Source: CAWJKP01 sp963843465
Lineage (GTDB): Bacteria; Planctomycetota; Planctomycetia; Pirellulales; Thermoguttaceae
DNA length: 64,000 nt
Direction: 5' to 3'
Assembly: GCA_963843465.1 (NCBI GenBank)
Contig: CAWJKP010000001.1
Location: 1,736,001-1,800,000 of the forward strand
Positions 17,743 to 26,714 of the stretch are shown piece by piece. The position numbers were made by a program, and so were the translations under genes. Within the stretch, counting starts at the first letter, position 1, and every line of letters begins with the position of its first letter. Below the pieces are notes generated by a model that saw only the letters and a program-made list of their open reading frames with translations, made no database searches and was not told where the DNA came from.

Positions 17743-18717
17743 ATGAATCGCCCCATGCGTCCGTTGCCTGCTGATTCCATCACGCATCACCGTTCAGGGC
17801 CCTTGTCTTTACCGCGGCTGGTCCTCAGTCCTCCGCAAAGTCCTGCCAAACTGTCTCGGCGGCAATTCGTCGCCGGCGTCGTTGCGGCGTCAGGCGCCGC
17901 AGTGGCTGCGCGGGCTCTCGGCGGCGAATCGTGGCGCTGGCAAATCGGCTGCTACACCCGGCCCTGGGCCGCCTACGACTACCGCGTGGCGCTGGACGGC
18001 ATCGCTGCGGCCGGCTTCGAATATGTCGGGTTGATGACCGCCAAGACCAAGGACAACTTGATCGTCTCGGTGACCACCACGCCCGAGGAGGCCGCCGCGG
18101 TTGGTGCGGAAGTGAAGCGCCGCGGCCTGAAGGTCATTTCGCTGTGGGGCGGCGGGTTTCCCACCGACAGTCCCGCGGGCCTGAAACGCCTCATCGACAA
18201 CTCCGCCGCCTGCGGTTGCCCGCACCTGATGCTCGGCGGCACGTCGGAGAAACTCGAAACAGGGTACTACAAGATCGTTGCCGACTGCTGCGACTACGCC
18301 CTGGCCAAAGGTGTGGGGCTCAGCGTTAAGCCACACGGCGGATCCAACGCCAGCGGCGCGCAGTGCCGCAAGATCATCGACCGGGTCGGACAGAAGAACT
18401 TCCGCGTCTGGTACGACCCTGGGAACGTATTGTTCTACTCCGACGGTAAACTGGACCCCGTGGACGACGCCGCGGCAGTCGATGGCGTGGTGATCGGCAT
18501 GAGCGTGAAGGATTTTCGCCCGCCGAAGAACGTCGAACTCACGCCTGGTACCGGCCAAGTGGATTTTGCCAAGGTGCTGGCCCGGTTGAAGCAAGGCGGC
18601 TTCACGCGTGGGCCACTGGTCGTCGAATGCCTCGCCCCAGGCGACCTTGCCCACCTTAAAGCCGAGGCCGTGAAAGCCTGCCAACTGCTGGAAAAGCTTA
18701 CCGGTCAGACGGCCTGA
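17743..18717 (+). CDS. Sugar phosphate isomerase/epimerase-like TIM barrel, Tat-exported
   Basis: A 324-residue protein of the xylose-isomerase-like TIM-barrel superfamily (AP_endonuc_2). The leader contains KLSRRQFVAGVVAASGAAVAA, a twin-arginine signal. The barrel starts at WQIGCYTRPWAAYDYRVALDGIAAAGF and carries acidic/His ligand segments such as SVKPHGGSN, VWYDPGNV and VECLAPGD. AAAGGGA seven bases before ATG 17743 supports this start. Divergent from the DUF1592 gene. The exact sugar substrate cannot be inferred. Confidence 0.85.
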   Translation: MNRPMRPLPADSITHHRSGPLSLPRLVLSPPQSPAKLSRRQFVAGVVAASGAAVAARALGGESWRWQIGCYTRPWAAYDYRVALDGIAAAGFEYVGLMTAKTKDNLIVSVTTTPEEAAAVGAEVKRRGLKVISLWGGGFPTDSPAGLKRLIDNSAACGCPHLMLGGTSEKLETGYYKIVADCCDYALAKGVGLSVKPHGGSNASGAQCRKIIDRVGQKNFRVWYDPGNVLFYSDGKLDPVDDAAAVDGVVIGMSVKDFRPPKNVELTPGTGQVDFAKVLARLKQGGFTRGPLVVECLAPGDLAHLKAEAVKACQLLEKLTGQTA

Positions 18718-19118
18718 TGAGGGTTGCCCGTTTGATGAACGTCGAGCCGACGTTGCAGTACGTCAGGAAGAGAGCGGTGGCGTCGTCATTCTCTATATTC
18801 ACTTTGTTGTCTAGTCTACTCTTTTTGTCCAGATTCGCAGAAACCCAGCGGATGACGGTCTCATTGTCAGTCGCACCAGCGGTCGCCGGTGTAAGAGTTC
18901 TAGTGCTACTCCTGCCGACCAATTCGATCTGTCAGGGGCGCGTCTCGTGTCCGGGTACGGGGCGGTACGCTGTGCGTCGTCGCGGGCTGATTGCCGTTCT
19001 ACTTACTTGTGGCTAGAATGGCGGCTACGTCCCTAAACGAAGGGTGATGGCGCGAAGCGACCAGGAGATCGTGGGGCACGATTCCGGCAGCATATAATTC
19101 TTCCGAGGAGCCAGCGCG
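18718..19118. other. 401-bp gap without a recognisable gene
   Basis: Short frames exist on both strands but none has a ribosome binding site together with a recognisable family. Base composition is lower in GC than the neighbouring genes. The last 20 bases contain the CGAGGAG ribosome binding site of the next gene. Confidence 0.6.
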
Positions 19119-19898
19119 ATGGCAGACCAATGGTACTACACCCAGGAGGGCCAACGAAAAGGGCCCGTGTCCCAGGACCAACTCAAAGAACTTGCCTCCT
19201 CGGGACAGTTGAAGCCGACGGACACGGTTTGGAAAGAGGGGATGGCATCGTGGGTCAGGGCCAGCGAAGCAACTGGCGCCCTTCCACCGTCTGCCCCTTC
19301 TCAACCGCCCCCGCTCGGTCATCAGGACTCATCCGTCTGCAAGTGTCTCCTTATCGACAGGCTCTCGCCTTTTACCGGCCTTGCGGGACGGGCAATGCTG
19401 GCGGCGGGGCTTATTCTGGTGTTGTTGGCCCGGGGCTGCGACCTGCTGGACAGGCGGGGCGTCGATTCGGTCACCGCGCAAGCCAAAGTTGCCCAGGTGC
19501 AGTTTGACGACCCGTGGGCCAGGCAAACTTCCGAGATTGAACGCAAGATCGCCACCTTGGAGGAAAAGGAGACCCCAACCCCCGCGGATACCAAAGAGAT
19601 CCAGGATGCGCGCGCGTCGCTGAGGGATGTGGAGAAGGCCAAACAGAAAGCGCTTCGTGCTTTCCAGGCCACTACGCTTCGAGATGTCACCGTCGCCGCC
19701 CGCGACGCGGAGTCGGCTTACCTCATCAGCGCCTACTGGTGGGAAATGCTCTTCGTGTTCGGCGCCATGGTCTTAGCGCTGGGACTGTTGATGGTCAGTT
19801 GGGTTGCCGAGGGAGCGGAGCGATGGGTCTCGCTGACGATGCTTGCCATCATTACCGTGAGCCTGTTCATAGGCAGCGCGGTGTGGGTGCCGAAATGA
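19119..19898 (+). CDS. GYF_2 domain membrane protein
   Basis: Residues 4-55 form a GYF_2 (DUF4339) domain: WYYTQEGQRKGPVSQDQLKELASSG and VWKEGMASWVRA. A Pro-rich linker follows, then a membrane helix (AMLAAGLILVLLARGCDLL), a predicted coiled coil rich in Glu/Lys (about residues 145-195) and two C-terminal helices. GYF_2 domains are thought to bind proline-rich peptides; the role in planctomycetes is unknown. CGAGGAG lies upstream of the ATG. The aldehyde dehydrogenase gene follows after 84 bp. Confidence 0.85.
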   Translation: MADQWYYTQEGQRKGPVSQDQLKELASSGQLKPTDTVWKEGMASWVRASEATGALPPSAPSQPPPLGHQDSSVCKCLLIDRLSPFTGLAGRAMLAAGLILVLLARGCDLLDRRGVDSVTAQAKVAQVQFDDPWARQTSEIERKIATLEEKETPTPADTKEIQDARASLRDVEKAKQKALRAFQATTLRDVTVAARDAESAYLISAYWWEMLFVFGAMVLALGLLMVSWVAEGAERWVSLTMLAIITVSLFIGSAVWVPK

Positions 19899-19982
19899 CG
19901 CTCTGGCAAGGCGCCAACGCCGTGGCTGCCGTCGGATTGGCGGCCGGAAACCAGGGAAAGAAACATCCCGGGAGATTCCTTC

Positions 19983-21525
19983 ATGACTACCTTTCGGCGC
20001 AGACCGGCCGTTGTCGAAGCCGAGGCCGGCAAGTCCACGGGATCGGTACACCCCGCGGTGAAAAAGTTCATCGCCAAGCCTCGCAAGTTGTTGATCAACA
20101 ACCGCTGGGTCGAGACGGCCAGCGGCAAAACGTTCCCTGTCTATGATCCCGCCACCGGAGAGGTGATCGCCGAGGCCGCGGAAGGCGACAAGGCCGACAT
20201 CCGCCGCGCCGTCCGGGCGGCACGCGAAGCGTTCGACTCGGGCCCCTGGCCTGCGATGACGCCCAGCGATCGCGGCAAGATCGTCTGGAGAATCGCCGAC
20301 CTGCTGGAAGAAAACCTGGACGAGCTCGCCAACCTCGAATCCCTCGATAACGGCAAGCCCCAGGCCGTGGCGCGCGTCGCCGACGTTCCCCTGGCCGTCG
20401 ACCTGTTCCGCTACATGGCCGGCTGGGCGACCAAGATCGAAGGCCATACGATCCCGATCTCCGTCCCTTACGCCCCCGGAGCCCAATACTTCGCCTACAC
20501 GCTGCGCGAGCCGATCGGCGTGGTGGGCCAGATCATTCCTTGGAACTTCCCGCTGCTGATGGCTGCCTGGAAACTCGGCCCCGCGCTGGCCGCCGGCTGC
20601 ACCGTGGTCCTCAAACCGGCCGAACAAACGCCGCTCTCCGCGCTGCGCCTGGGCGAACTGCTCCTCGAAGCGGGCCTGCCCGAAGGCGTCGTCAACATCG
20701 TCACCGGCTACGGCGAAACCGCCGGCGCCGCTCTGGCCTCCTGTCCCGGCGTGGATAAGATCGCTTTCACCGGCTCGACGGAAGTGGGCAGGCTCATCGT
20801 CAAGGCCGCCGCCGGCGACCTCCGCAAAGTCTCCCTGGAGCTGGGCGGCAAGAGTCCCAACGTGATCCTGCCCGACGCCGACCTCGAGCTGGCCATCCCC
20901 GGCGCCGCCAGCGCGATCTTCTTCAACCACGGCCAATGCTGCTGCGCCGGCTCACGCCTTTACGCCCATCAATCCATCTTCCAAGAGGTCGTCGACGGCG
21001 TCGCCAAGGAGGCCAGGAAAATTCGCCTCGGCCGCGGCCTCGATCCCGGCACCCAGATGGGTCCGCTGGTTTCCGAGGAACAACTCTCCCGCGTCCGCGG
21101 CTACCTCGACGCCGGCGTCCAAGAAGGCGCCCAAGTGGTCACCGGCGGCAAGCGCCTGGGCGAGCGGGGCTACTTCGTCGAGCCCACCGTCCTCACCAAC
21201 ACCACGCCGGAGATGAAAGTTGTCCGCGAAGAAATCTTCGGTCCCGTCGTCGCCGCCATGCCGTTTACGAGCGAAGACGAAATCCCTCCCGTGGCCAACA
21301 ACACCATTTACGGCCTGGCCGCCGCCGTGTGGACGCGCAACGTCTCCAAAGCCCACCGCATCGCCCGCCAACTCCGCGCCGGCACCGTCTGGGTCAACTG
21401 CTACAACGTCTTCGATTCCGCCCTGCCCTTCGGCGGCTACAAACAATCCGGCTGGGGCCGCGAGAATGGGCCACGAGGTGCTGGAAAACTACACGCAAAC
21501 CAAGGCGGTGTGCGTGCAGTTGTGA
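19983..21525 (+). CDS. NAD(P)-dependent aldehyde dehydrogenase, C-terminal frameshift
   Basis: ALDH superfamily enzyme oxidising an aldehyde to an acid. Seen: VGQIIPWNFPLLMAAWKLGP (cofactor loop and catalytic Asn), FTGSTEVGRLI, catalytic Glu in LELGGKSPN and catalytic Cys in GQCCCAGSRLY. The frame is intact to SGWGRE; there one extra base moves the normal ending MGHEVLENYTQTKAVCVQL into another frame (stop 21525). Read literally, the frame would run to 21554. Only the last 20 residues are affected, so activity could survive. The HDAC-like gene follows closely. Confidence 0.92.
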
Positions 21526-21550
21526 ATGCAGCAGGATGCAGGGGGGCGGC

Positions 21551-22645
21551 ATGAGCGAACGTCTTATTCCTGTGACTTTGAGTCGTCGCCAGGTTCTCGG
21601 ATCGCTGACCGTCGGCGGTGTGGCCGGGTGGCTCGGCAAGCCGGATTTCGCCATGACTGCGGAGCGACCGTCCGTGGAGAAAGTTCAGATGGCCGAGTTG
21701 CCCACAGCCTTCTTCTACCATCCCGACTTCCTCAAGCACAATCCCGGACCGCATCATCCCGAGTGCCCCCAAAGACTTACCAGGATCATTGAACGGCTCA
21801 AGGCCGACGGTCTCTGGGAAAAGTTGGCCCATCCCGAGCCGAAGCCGGCCAGCCTGGAGACCATTGCGCTGGTCCATGACCCGGCGTACATCAGTCTTGC
21901 CCGGCGGGAGATCCAGGAGGGACGAGCGAGCCTGTCGACGGGTGACACCGCGGTGTGCAAGCAGAGCTGGAACGCGGCCCTATTGGCCGCTGGCGCTGTC
22001 ACCGACGCCGTAGATCTGGTGATGGCCGGAAGAGCCGCCAACGCTTTTTGCGCGGTCCGGCCGCCCGGGCACCACGCGCGTCCCAAACGCGGCGGCATGG
22101 GCTTCTGCATCTTCAACAACGTGGCCATCGGCGCGCGTCGTGCCCAAAATGCCCACAAGGTGGACCGCTTGCTGCTTGTCGACTGGGACGTGCACCACGG
22201 CAACGGCACCCAAGACACGTTTTACTCCGACGGCGGCGTCATGCAGTTCCACACGCAGCAGCGAGGCATTTATCCCGGCAGCGGCAAGGAAGACGAACAA
22301 GGCGAGGGTTCGGCCCGGGGACTGGTGATGAACTACCCTCTGGCTCGCGGCACGGGGAACGAAGAGTTCAAACGGTTGTACCTGCAAAAGCTGGTCCCGG
22401 CGGCGCGGCGCTTCAAACCGCAGATCATTCTGGTGTCCGCAGGCTACGATTCCCACAAGGATGACCCGCTGGGCAGCCTTGGTTTGGACGAAAAGGGCTT
22501 TGCCGAGCTGACGCGGATCGTCAAGTCGCTGGCCGAAGAGCTTTGCCGAGGCCGGTCGGTGATGGTGCTGGAGGGCGGCTACAATCTCGACGCCACGGCG
22601 GCATCGGTATCGGCAACCCTACGCGTGCTGTTGACCCGCAAGTAG
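21551..22645 (+). CDS. Histone deacetylase-family amidohydrolase with Tat leader
   Basis: The 364-residue protein belongs to the HDAC/acetoin-utilisation/acetylpolyamine amidohydrolase superfamily. It shows the zinc-dependent core: PGPHHPECPQRL, active-site RPPGHHA, DWDVHHGNGTQ (metal-binding Asp/His), SAGYDSHKDDPLG and LEGGYN. The N-terminus LSRRQVLGSLTVGGVAGWLG is a twin-arginine signal, unusual for HDACs and implying an extracytoplasmic substrate. GGGGGGC precedes the ATG. Close spacing to the aldehyde dehydrogenase suggests co-transcription, for example in polyamine or N-acetylated amine breakdown, which is inference. Confidence 0.9.
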   Translation: MSERLIPVTLSRRQVLGSLTVGGVAGWLGKPDFAMTAERPSVEKVQMAELPTAFFYHPDFLKHNPGPHHPECPQRLTRIIERLKADGLWEKLAHPEPKPASLETIALVHDPAYISLARREIQEGRASLSTGDTAVCKQSWNAALLAAGAVTDAVDLVMAGRAANAFCAVRPPGHHARPKRGGMGFCIFNNVAIGARRAQNAHKVDRLLLVDWDVHHGNGTQDTFYSDGGVMQFHTQQRGIYPGSGKEDEQGEGSARGLVMNYPLARGTGNEEFKRLYLQKLVPAARRFKPQIILVSAGYDSHKDDPLGSLGLDEKGFAELTRIVKSLAEELCRGRSVMVLEGGYNLDATAASVSATLRVLLTRK

Positions 22646-22689
22646 CGGTTCTGCTCCGTTTTCGGATGCCAAAGGGGGATTTGTGCGAG

Positions 22690-23928
22690 ATGACAGCGAA
22701 AACAGCGATCGCCAATGCGCTCCTGGCGGCGAGTCTTTCAGGAATGGTTCTCGCCGCCGATCTGAACCAGCAACAGCGCGCCGCCGCGGCCGAATGGCCC
22801 AACTGGCGCGGGCCGAACCACAATGGCATCTCTACGGAGAAGGGATGGCTCACCGACTGGCCTAAGGAAGGACTCAAAGAACTCTGGAAGGCCGAACTCG
22901 GGCTGAGCCACTCGTCCGTGGCAGTCATGGCCGGCAAGGTCTACACCATGGGAAGAGACGCCGAGCAGGATACGGTCCTCGGTCTGAATGCCGACACGGG
23001 AGCGACGGTCTGGAAACACTCGTATCCGGCCGAGGAATCAGCCTACGGAGGAGGGCCTCGCGCGACACCGGCGGTTGACGGCAAGACCGTTTACACCGTC
23101 AGCGCGGACGGCCAGGCCTTCTGCCTTGATGCGGTTTCGGGACAAGTGATCTGGAAGAAGGATCTGCAGAAGGAACTGAACCTTGTCATGCCGCGCCAAA
23201 ACTTCTCCACCTCCCCTGTCCTCGAAGGGGAATTGTTGCTGCTGAACATGGGAACCTTGGGACTGGCATTGGATAAGAAGACGGGCCGTGTTGTCTGGAA
23301 GAGCGGGGGGGATTCGAGTTATTCCTCGCCGGTGCCGTTCACCCTTGCAGGTAGACGTTGTGTGGCCCTGTTCGCCGCCAGCCAGTTGGCCGTTGTGGAG
23401 CTGACCAACGGGCGGAAAATCGCCTCTTTCCCCTGGAAGACCAGGGACAACGCCAACTGCGCCGACCCGCTGATCGTGGGAGACGCGATCTTCATCAGCT
23501 CAAGCTATGGCTGCGGATGCGCCCTGATCGGCGTCGGCGGCGGCAACGCCGCGGTCCTGTGGAAGAAAGAGTTCGAATGCCACTACGCCAGTCCCGTGCT
23601 GGTGGGCGACTGCCTTTTCGCGCTTTTCGGATCGGGTTGGCTGAGGGCCGACCTGGTCTGTGTGAGCGCAAAAGACGGCTCGGTCCGATGGAGGCGGAAG
23701 GATGTGGGAAGCGGCGGCCTCGTGGTTGCGGACGGGAAATTGATCGTCCTGTCTCGCGGCGGCGATTTGATCCTGGCGGAGGCCTCGCCAACCGCCTACA
23801 CGGAGATCGCCCGCGCGAAGGTATTCTCGGCAGGCGCCTGTTGGAATAGCCCCGTGCTCTGCGACGGCCGCATTTACGCCCGGAACGAGAAGGGGACCTT
23901 GGTCTGCCTCGACGTGCGGAGAAAGTAG
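22690..23928 (+). CDS. Secreted PQQ-like beta-propeller protein
   Basis: The 412-residue product has a signal peptide (MTAKTAIANALLAASLSGMVLA) and repeated PQQ-like blades such as VLGLNADTGATVWKH, FCLDAVSGQVIWKK and LALDKKTGRVVWKS. WPNWRGPNHNGIS after the signal is the conserved entry motif of the planctomycete 'outer membrane protein assembly factor BamB-like' propellers. ATG 22690 is preferred because AAAGGGGG lies 11 bases upstream; ATG 22666 is an alternative. No PQQ ligand residues of a dehydrogenase can be confirmed, so a scaffold or binding role is more likely. Confidence 0.87.
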   Translation: MTAKTAIANALLAASLSGMVLAADLNQQQRAAAAEWPNWRGPNHNGISTEKGWLTDWPKEGLKELWKAELGLSHSSVAVMAGKVYTMGRDAEQDTVLGLNADTGATVWKHSYPAEESAYGGGPRATPAVDGKTVYTVSADGQAFCLDAVSGQVIWKKDLQKELNLVMPRQNFSTSPVLEGELLLLNMGTLGLALDKKTGRVVWKSGGDSSYSSPVPFTLAGRRCVALFAASQLAVVELTNGRKIASFPWKTRDNANCADPLIVGDAIFISSSYGCGCALIGVGGGNAAVLWKKEFECHYASPVLVGDCLFALFGSGWLRADLVCVSAKDGSVRWRRKDVGSGGLVVADGKLIVLSRGGDLILAEASPTAYTEIARAKVFSAGACWNSPVLCDGRIYARNEKGTLVCLDVRRK

Positions 23929-24042
23929 TGTGAGCAAGCCTTTCGATCGCTACAATCGGCCATACCGGCACCCTTTTCTTTCTGGACGACGGGTAGTGGC
24001 AACCTACATTTTAGCGGAATCGGTTTCTTAGGTCCTGTAGAA

Positions 24043-24167
24043 GTAACCGTTCACAGCCTGGAAAGTAGCAGGCACACTCCGTGTGCCGTCCGCTCAAGCG
24101 GACAACTGACAAGGCGGACGGCACACGGAGTGTGCCTGCTACTATAGCGCGGCCCGTGAACGGTTAC
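24043..24167. mobile_element. 125-bp MITE with 12-bp ends and 9-bp target duplication
   Basis: Ends GTAACCGTTCAC (24043-24054) and GTGAACGGTTAC (24156-24167) are perfect complements. CCTGTAGAA occurs directly before (24034-24042) and directly after (24168-24176) the element. Inside, 24065-24142 is a GTAG-headed REP pair reading GTAGCAGGCACACTCCGTG from both ends. The remaining part of this 307-bp gap shows no gene. Confidence 0.92.
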
Positions 24168-24235
24168 CCTGTAGAACAACAACTTGGGCAAACCTGTTGA
24201 ATCCAAGGAATCGCGGGTTGCGGAAAGGGTGATGT

Positions 24236-25306
24236 ATGGAACCAGGGCTCGTCAGTGTTGTTCTGCCCACCTATAACCGCGCCCATCTGATTGGCACGGC
24301 GATCGAGAGCGTCTTGTGCCAGACCTATGCGGGCTGGGAAGTGGTCGTCGTCGATGACGGGTCCAGCGACGGAACGGAAGAGGTGATTCGAGGGCGATTC
24401 GCAGGGGACGCGAGAATCCGCTATTTCGCCCAGAAGAATCGGGGCGTGGGAGCGGCCCGCAACGTGGGCATGCGCAAGGCGCGGGGCGAGTTCATCGCTT
24501 TCCTCGACTCCGACGACGCTTTTGTGCCGGGCAAACTGGAGATGCAGGTGGCCTGCCTGCGCTTTCTGCCCGACGCCGGAATGATCTGGACGGACATGGA
24601 GGCGGTCGATGGCCAAGGGAACACCCTCTTTCCCGCCTATCTGCGGCGGATGTATGACAAAACGTACAACTACTTTCCCCAACCGCAGGACCTCTTCCAG
24701 CGGGAGTACCGTTTGGAGCAGGTAGCGCCGGGAGGGCTGGGAGGCTTCCCCGGCGACACGCGGCTGTTTTGCGGGGACATCTCCTCGCCCATGGTCTTGG
24801 GAAACCTGGTTCATACCTCGACCGTCCTGCTGCGGCGCCAGCGGCAAGAGCAGGTCGGCGTTTTCGACGAGCGGTTGCGCGTCGGGGAAGATTATCCTTT
24901 TCACTTGCGGACCGCGCGCTTCGGCCCCGTCGCATTCGTCGAGGCGGCCGCCACCCGCTACCGCATCGGAATGGATGACGCGCTGACCTCGCTGAAGAAC
25001 TCCTTCGAGATCGCCAAGGCCTACCTCGGTACGCTGGAGGAGAGTCTTCGCCAGCATCGCGACGAAATCCGTCTCCCCGCCGGGATGTTGCGGCAGTGCC
25101 AGGCGGCGGCCTACGAGTGGATGGGACGCGAGTATGTCAAGCGGGGCGAAGGCTCGCAAGGCCGGGCCAACCTGCTGAAGAGCCTACGCTATCGACCCTT
25201 TCGGCCGGCAACCATCGAGTGGCTGCTGCTCTCGCTGCTGCCTTGCTCACTGCGGGAAGGTCTGCGCAACTGGCGGCGCCGGCTCTGCCGCGGCAGGGTC
25301 GCTTGA
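24236..25306 (+). CDS. Family 2 glycosyltransferase
   Basis: A 356-residue GT-A fold enzyme. The nucleotide-binding start SVVLPTYNRAHLIGTAIESVLCQTY is followed by VVVDDGSSDGTEEV and the metal-binding FLDSDDAF (DxD-like). The C-terminal 120 residues are Arg-rich and lack membrane helices. It transfers a sugar from an NDP-sugar, probably for a surface polymer; donor and acceptor are unknown. No other glycan genes are next to it. Confidence 0.9.
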   Translation: MEPGLVSVVLPTYNRAHLIGTAIESVLCQTYAGWEVVVVDDGSSDGTEEVIRGRFAGDARIRYFAQKNRGVGAARNVGMRKARGEFIAFLDSDDAFVPGKLEMQVACLRFLPDAGMIWTDMEAVDGQGNTLFPAYLRRMYDKTYNYFPQPQDLFQREYRLEQVAPGGLGGFPGDTRLFCGDISSPMVLGNLVHTSTVLLRRQRQEQVGVFDERLRVGEDYPFHLRTARFGPVAFVEAAATRYRIGMDDALTSLKNSFEIAKAYLGTLEESLRQHRDEIRLPAGMLRQCQAAAYEWMGREYVKRGEGSQGRANLLKSLRYRPFRPATIEWLLLSLLPCSLREGLRNWRRRLCRGRVA

Positions 25307-25382
25307 AACATTGGCCGGCGTTCGAGGAATGCCGTTTCGTGCCGCTGGTCGAGGGGTGAACGCGCAATGACGAGATCCCTTC

Positions 25383-25484
25383 TTCCCCCCAACCCACCAC
25401 CGCTGTGGGTGGGGGGTTAGCGCCCGCGTGGCCGCCGGGGGCTAATGGAGTTGCACCCGCTAGCCGCGGCGGCCACGCCGGCGG
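25383..25484. repeat. Hairpin and GGCCGCCGGGG repeat after the GT2 gene
   Basis: 25383-25418 can fold into an imperfect hairpin (AACCCACCACC with GGTGGGGGGTT) but lacks a T-run. 25426-25484 is an inverted pair built on GCGTGGCCGCCGGGGGCTAA and CTAGCCGCGGCGGCCACGCC. The second half overlaps the 3' end of the next gene. Confidence 0.65.
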
Positions 25485-25876
25485 TCAGGCTGGTGAGGCC
25501 GCGCTGTCAAAGGTAGATTCGACAACTGAACTGCGAGCTTGACAACGACAAGCTGATTCAGGCTTACGCCTTCCTCTTCCGCTTCTCGCTCCAGTGCAGC
25601 ATGAAGCGACTGCGGAAGTCGAACGACGAATCGGCCACTCTTTCGTGGCGTAGCTCCCTCGACTATACCAGTCCGAGCAACTGCATCCGCAATCAGCTTA
25701 CGAATTTGCTTGTACTCGTCCGATTGAACGAAAGCCGCCCGCTGCTCCCGAGTTGGATACACCTTTGCAAGCAGACCATCAACCGGATCGAACAAGGCAT
25801 TCGACAAATCTGCCCAGGTGCCACCGGCGGCGGAAAGTTTCTCAGCGGATTTCAACATCTCAAGTGATTTACTCAT
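25460..25876 (-). CDS. Ribbon-helix-helix (HicB-like) DNA-binding protein, probable antitoxin
   Basis: The 138-residue product ends in a ribbon-helix-helix motif, SGRFVVRLPQSLHAALEREAEEEGVSLNQLVVVKLAVQL, as in HicB/Arc-type antitoxins. Residues 1-80 form a helical region with no named domain. The last residues (RRRGRRG) come from the repeat at 25426-25484. Its ATG overlaps the stop of the upstream gene (ATGA), so the two are co-translated. It probably represses the promoter at 26249-26276. Confidence 0.78.
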   Translation of the reverse strand: MSKSLEMLKSAEKLSAAGGTWADLSNALFDPVDGLLAKVYPTREQRAAFVQSDEYKQIRKLIADAVARTGIVEGATPRKSGRFVVRLPQSLHAALEREAEEEGVSLNQLVVVKLAVQLSNLPLTARPHQPDRRRGRRG

Positions 25877-26241
25877 GGACCTTCTCCTTCAGTACACGGA
25901 GGAATGAAGTCGATAGTCCCGCCCGTGCGTTCGAGGTACATCTGCTCTTGTCCGAGCTTCTTTCCAAACTTTGCTACCATCCTTTTCAGATCGGGTATCT
26001 CTTCCTCGAAGACACCGATCCAAACTTCGAGCGAGTCGTCGTCCTGTCTCGCCCCGCTCTCCATCCGGTAGGCTCCCTGTACCGTCCCCCCTACGGTGTG
26101 CCCACCTGCGAACTCGTAGATTTCATCGAGCATCCCTTGAATCACCTCCCACGGAACTGGTGGCCCCTTACCCGTCGTGCCCGGCGGCGGATTGTAGTTC
26201 AGGGGGAGGAGCAGCACATGCCTGATCTTCGGCTTGCCCAT
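25873..26241 (-). CDS. Uncharacterised protein paired with an RHH regulator, candidate toxin
   Basis: I do not recognise a named domain. The 122-residue protein starts MGKPKIRHVLLLPLNYNPPPG and contains FAGGHTVGGTVQGAYRMESGARQDDDSLEVWIG and LGQEQMYLERTGGTIDFIPP. The pattern of alternating strands and helices suggests a compact alpha/beta enzyme or binding protein. It is the first gene of a two-gene operon with the RHH protein. In toxin-antitoxin modules with the toxin first, this is the toxin position. A plain regulatory pair is also possible. Confidence 0.6.
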   Translation of the reverse strand: MGKPKIRHVLLLPLNYNPPPGTTGKGPPVPWEVIQGMLDEIYEFAGGHTVGGTVQGAYRMESGARQDDDSLEVWIGVFEEEIPDLKRMVAKFGKKLGQEQMYLERTGGTIDFIPPCTEGEGP

Positions 26242-26248
26242 AGTAATT

Positions 26249-26276
26249 ATGATACCGTATTTAGTATCAATGTCAA
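26249..26276 (-). promoter_or_regulatory. Promoter and palindromic operator of the RHH operon
   Basis: On the minus strand TTGACA (26276-26271) and TATCAT (26254-26249) are 16 bases apart. The inverted repeat TGATAC/GTATCA (26250-26255 and 26264-26269) overlaps the -10 box and spacer, a typical autorepression site. The -10 box ends only seven bases before the ATG at 26241, so the transcript may be leaderless. Confidence 0.6.
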
Positions 26277-26714
26277 TCCGGGCGGTCGGCGGGGACGCCC
26301 CCCATCACTGAACCAGCCTGCGACCCATCAAAGGTGCCCCCAGTATATTCCACCGCTGGATGGGTTAGGAGAGGGGTGTCGAAGTCAAGCCATCCCGGAT
26401 TTTGGGAGCATCTGAACGGCGACCCCAGGAGTTGGCCACAAATCGGCCGCGGTCGCTGAAAATGGGTTGGGGTCGCTGCGAATCAATGCTACGTTCCGTG
26501 ATATTCAATAGGTGGGTCAAAGGGCCTGAATAAGCCCCTGGCGTGCGAGCTTCTGTCAAGACGTATGAGTCATAAGTTGTTGCAACATAACATGTTATAG
26601 TGTGTGGCGTGAAAGGTATTTCTGTGTCCCATCACTTCCGGCCCTGTCCAGAGGGAGCTGGGAGCTCGATTGAAAGCCGCGACGCCGTTACAGCACGCTT
26701 AAGAACGCTCTTCT
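26277..26714. other. About 440-bp gap without a recognisable gene
   Basis: No convincing coding frame or RNA gene. CGACCCCAGG/TTGGGGTCG segments at about 26415-26475 could pair, and TAACATGTTA at about 26588 is a small palindrome. The function of this stretch is unknown. Confidence 0.5.

Noticed and set aside
18698..19016. Short open frames on both strands between the TIM-barrel and GYF genes
   Set aside because: No recognisable motif, no good ribosome binding site and conflicting frames.
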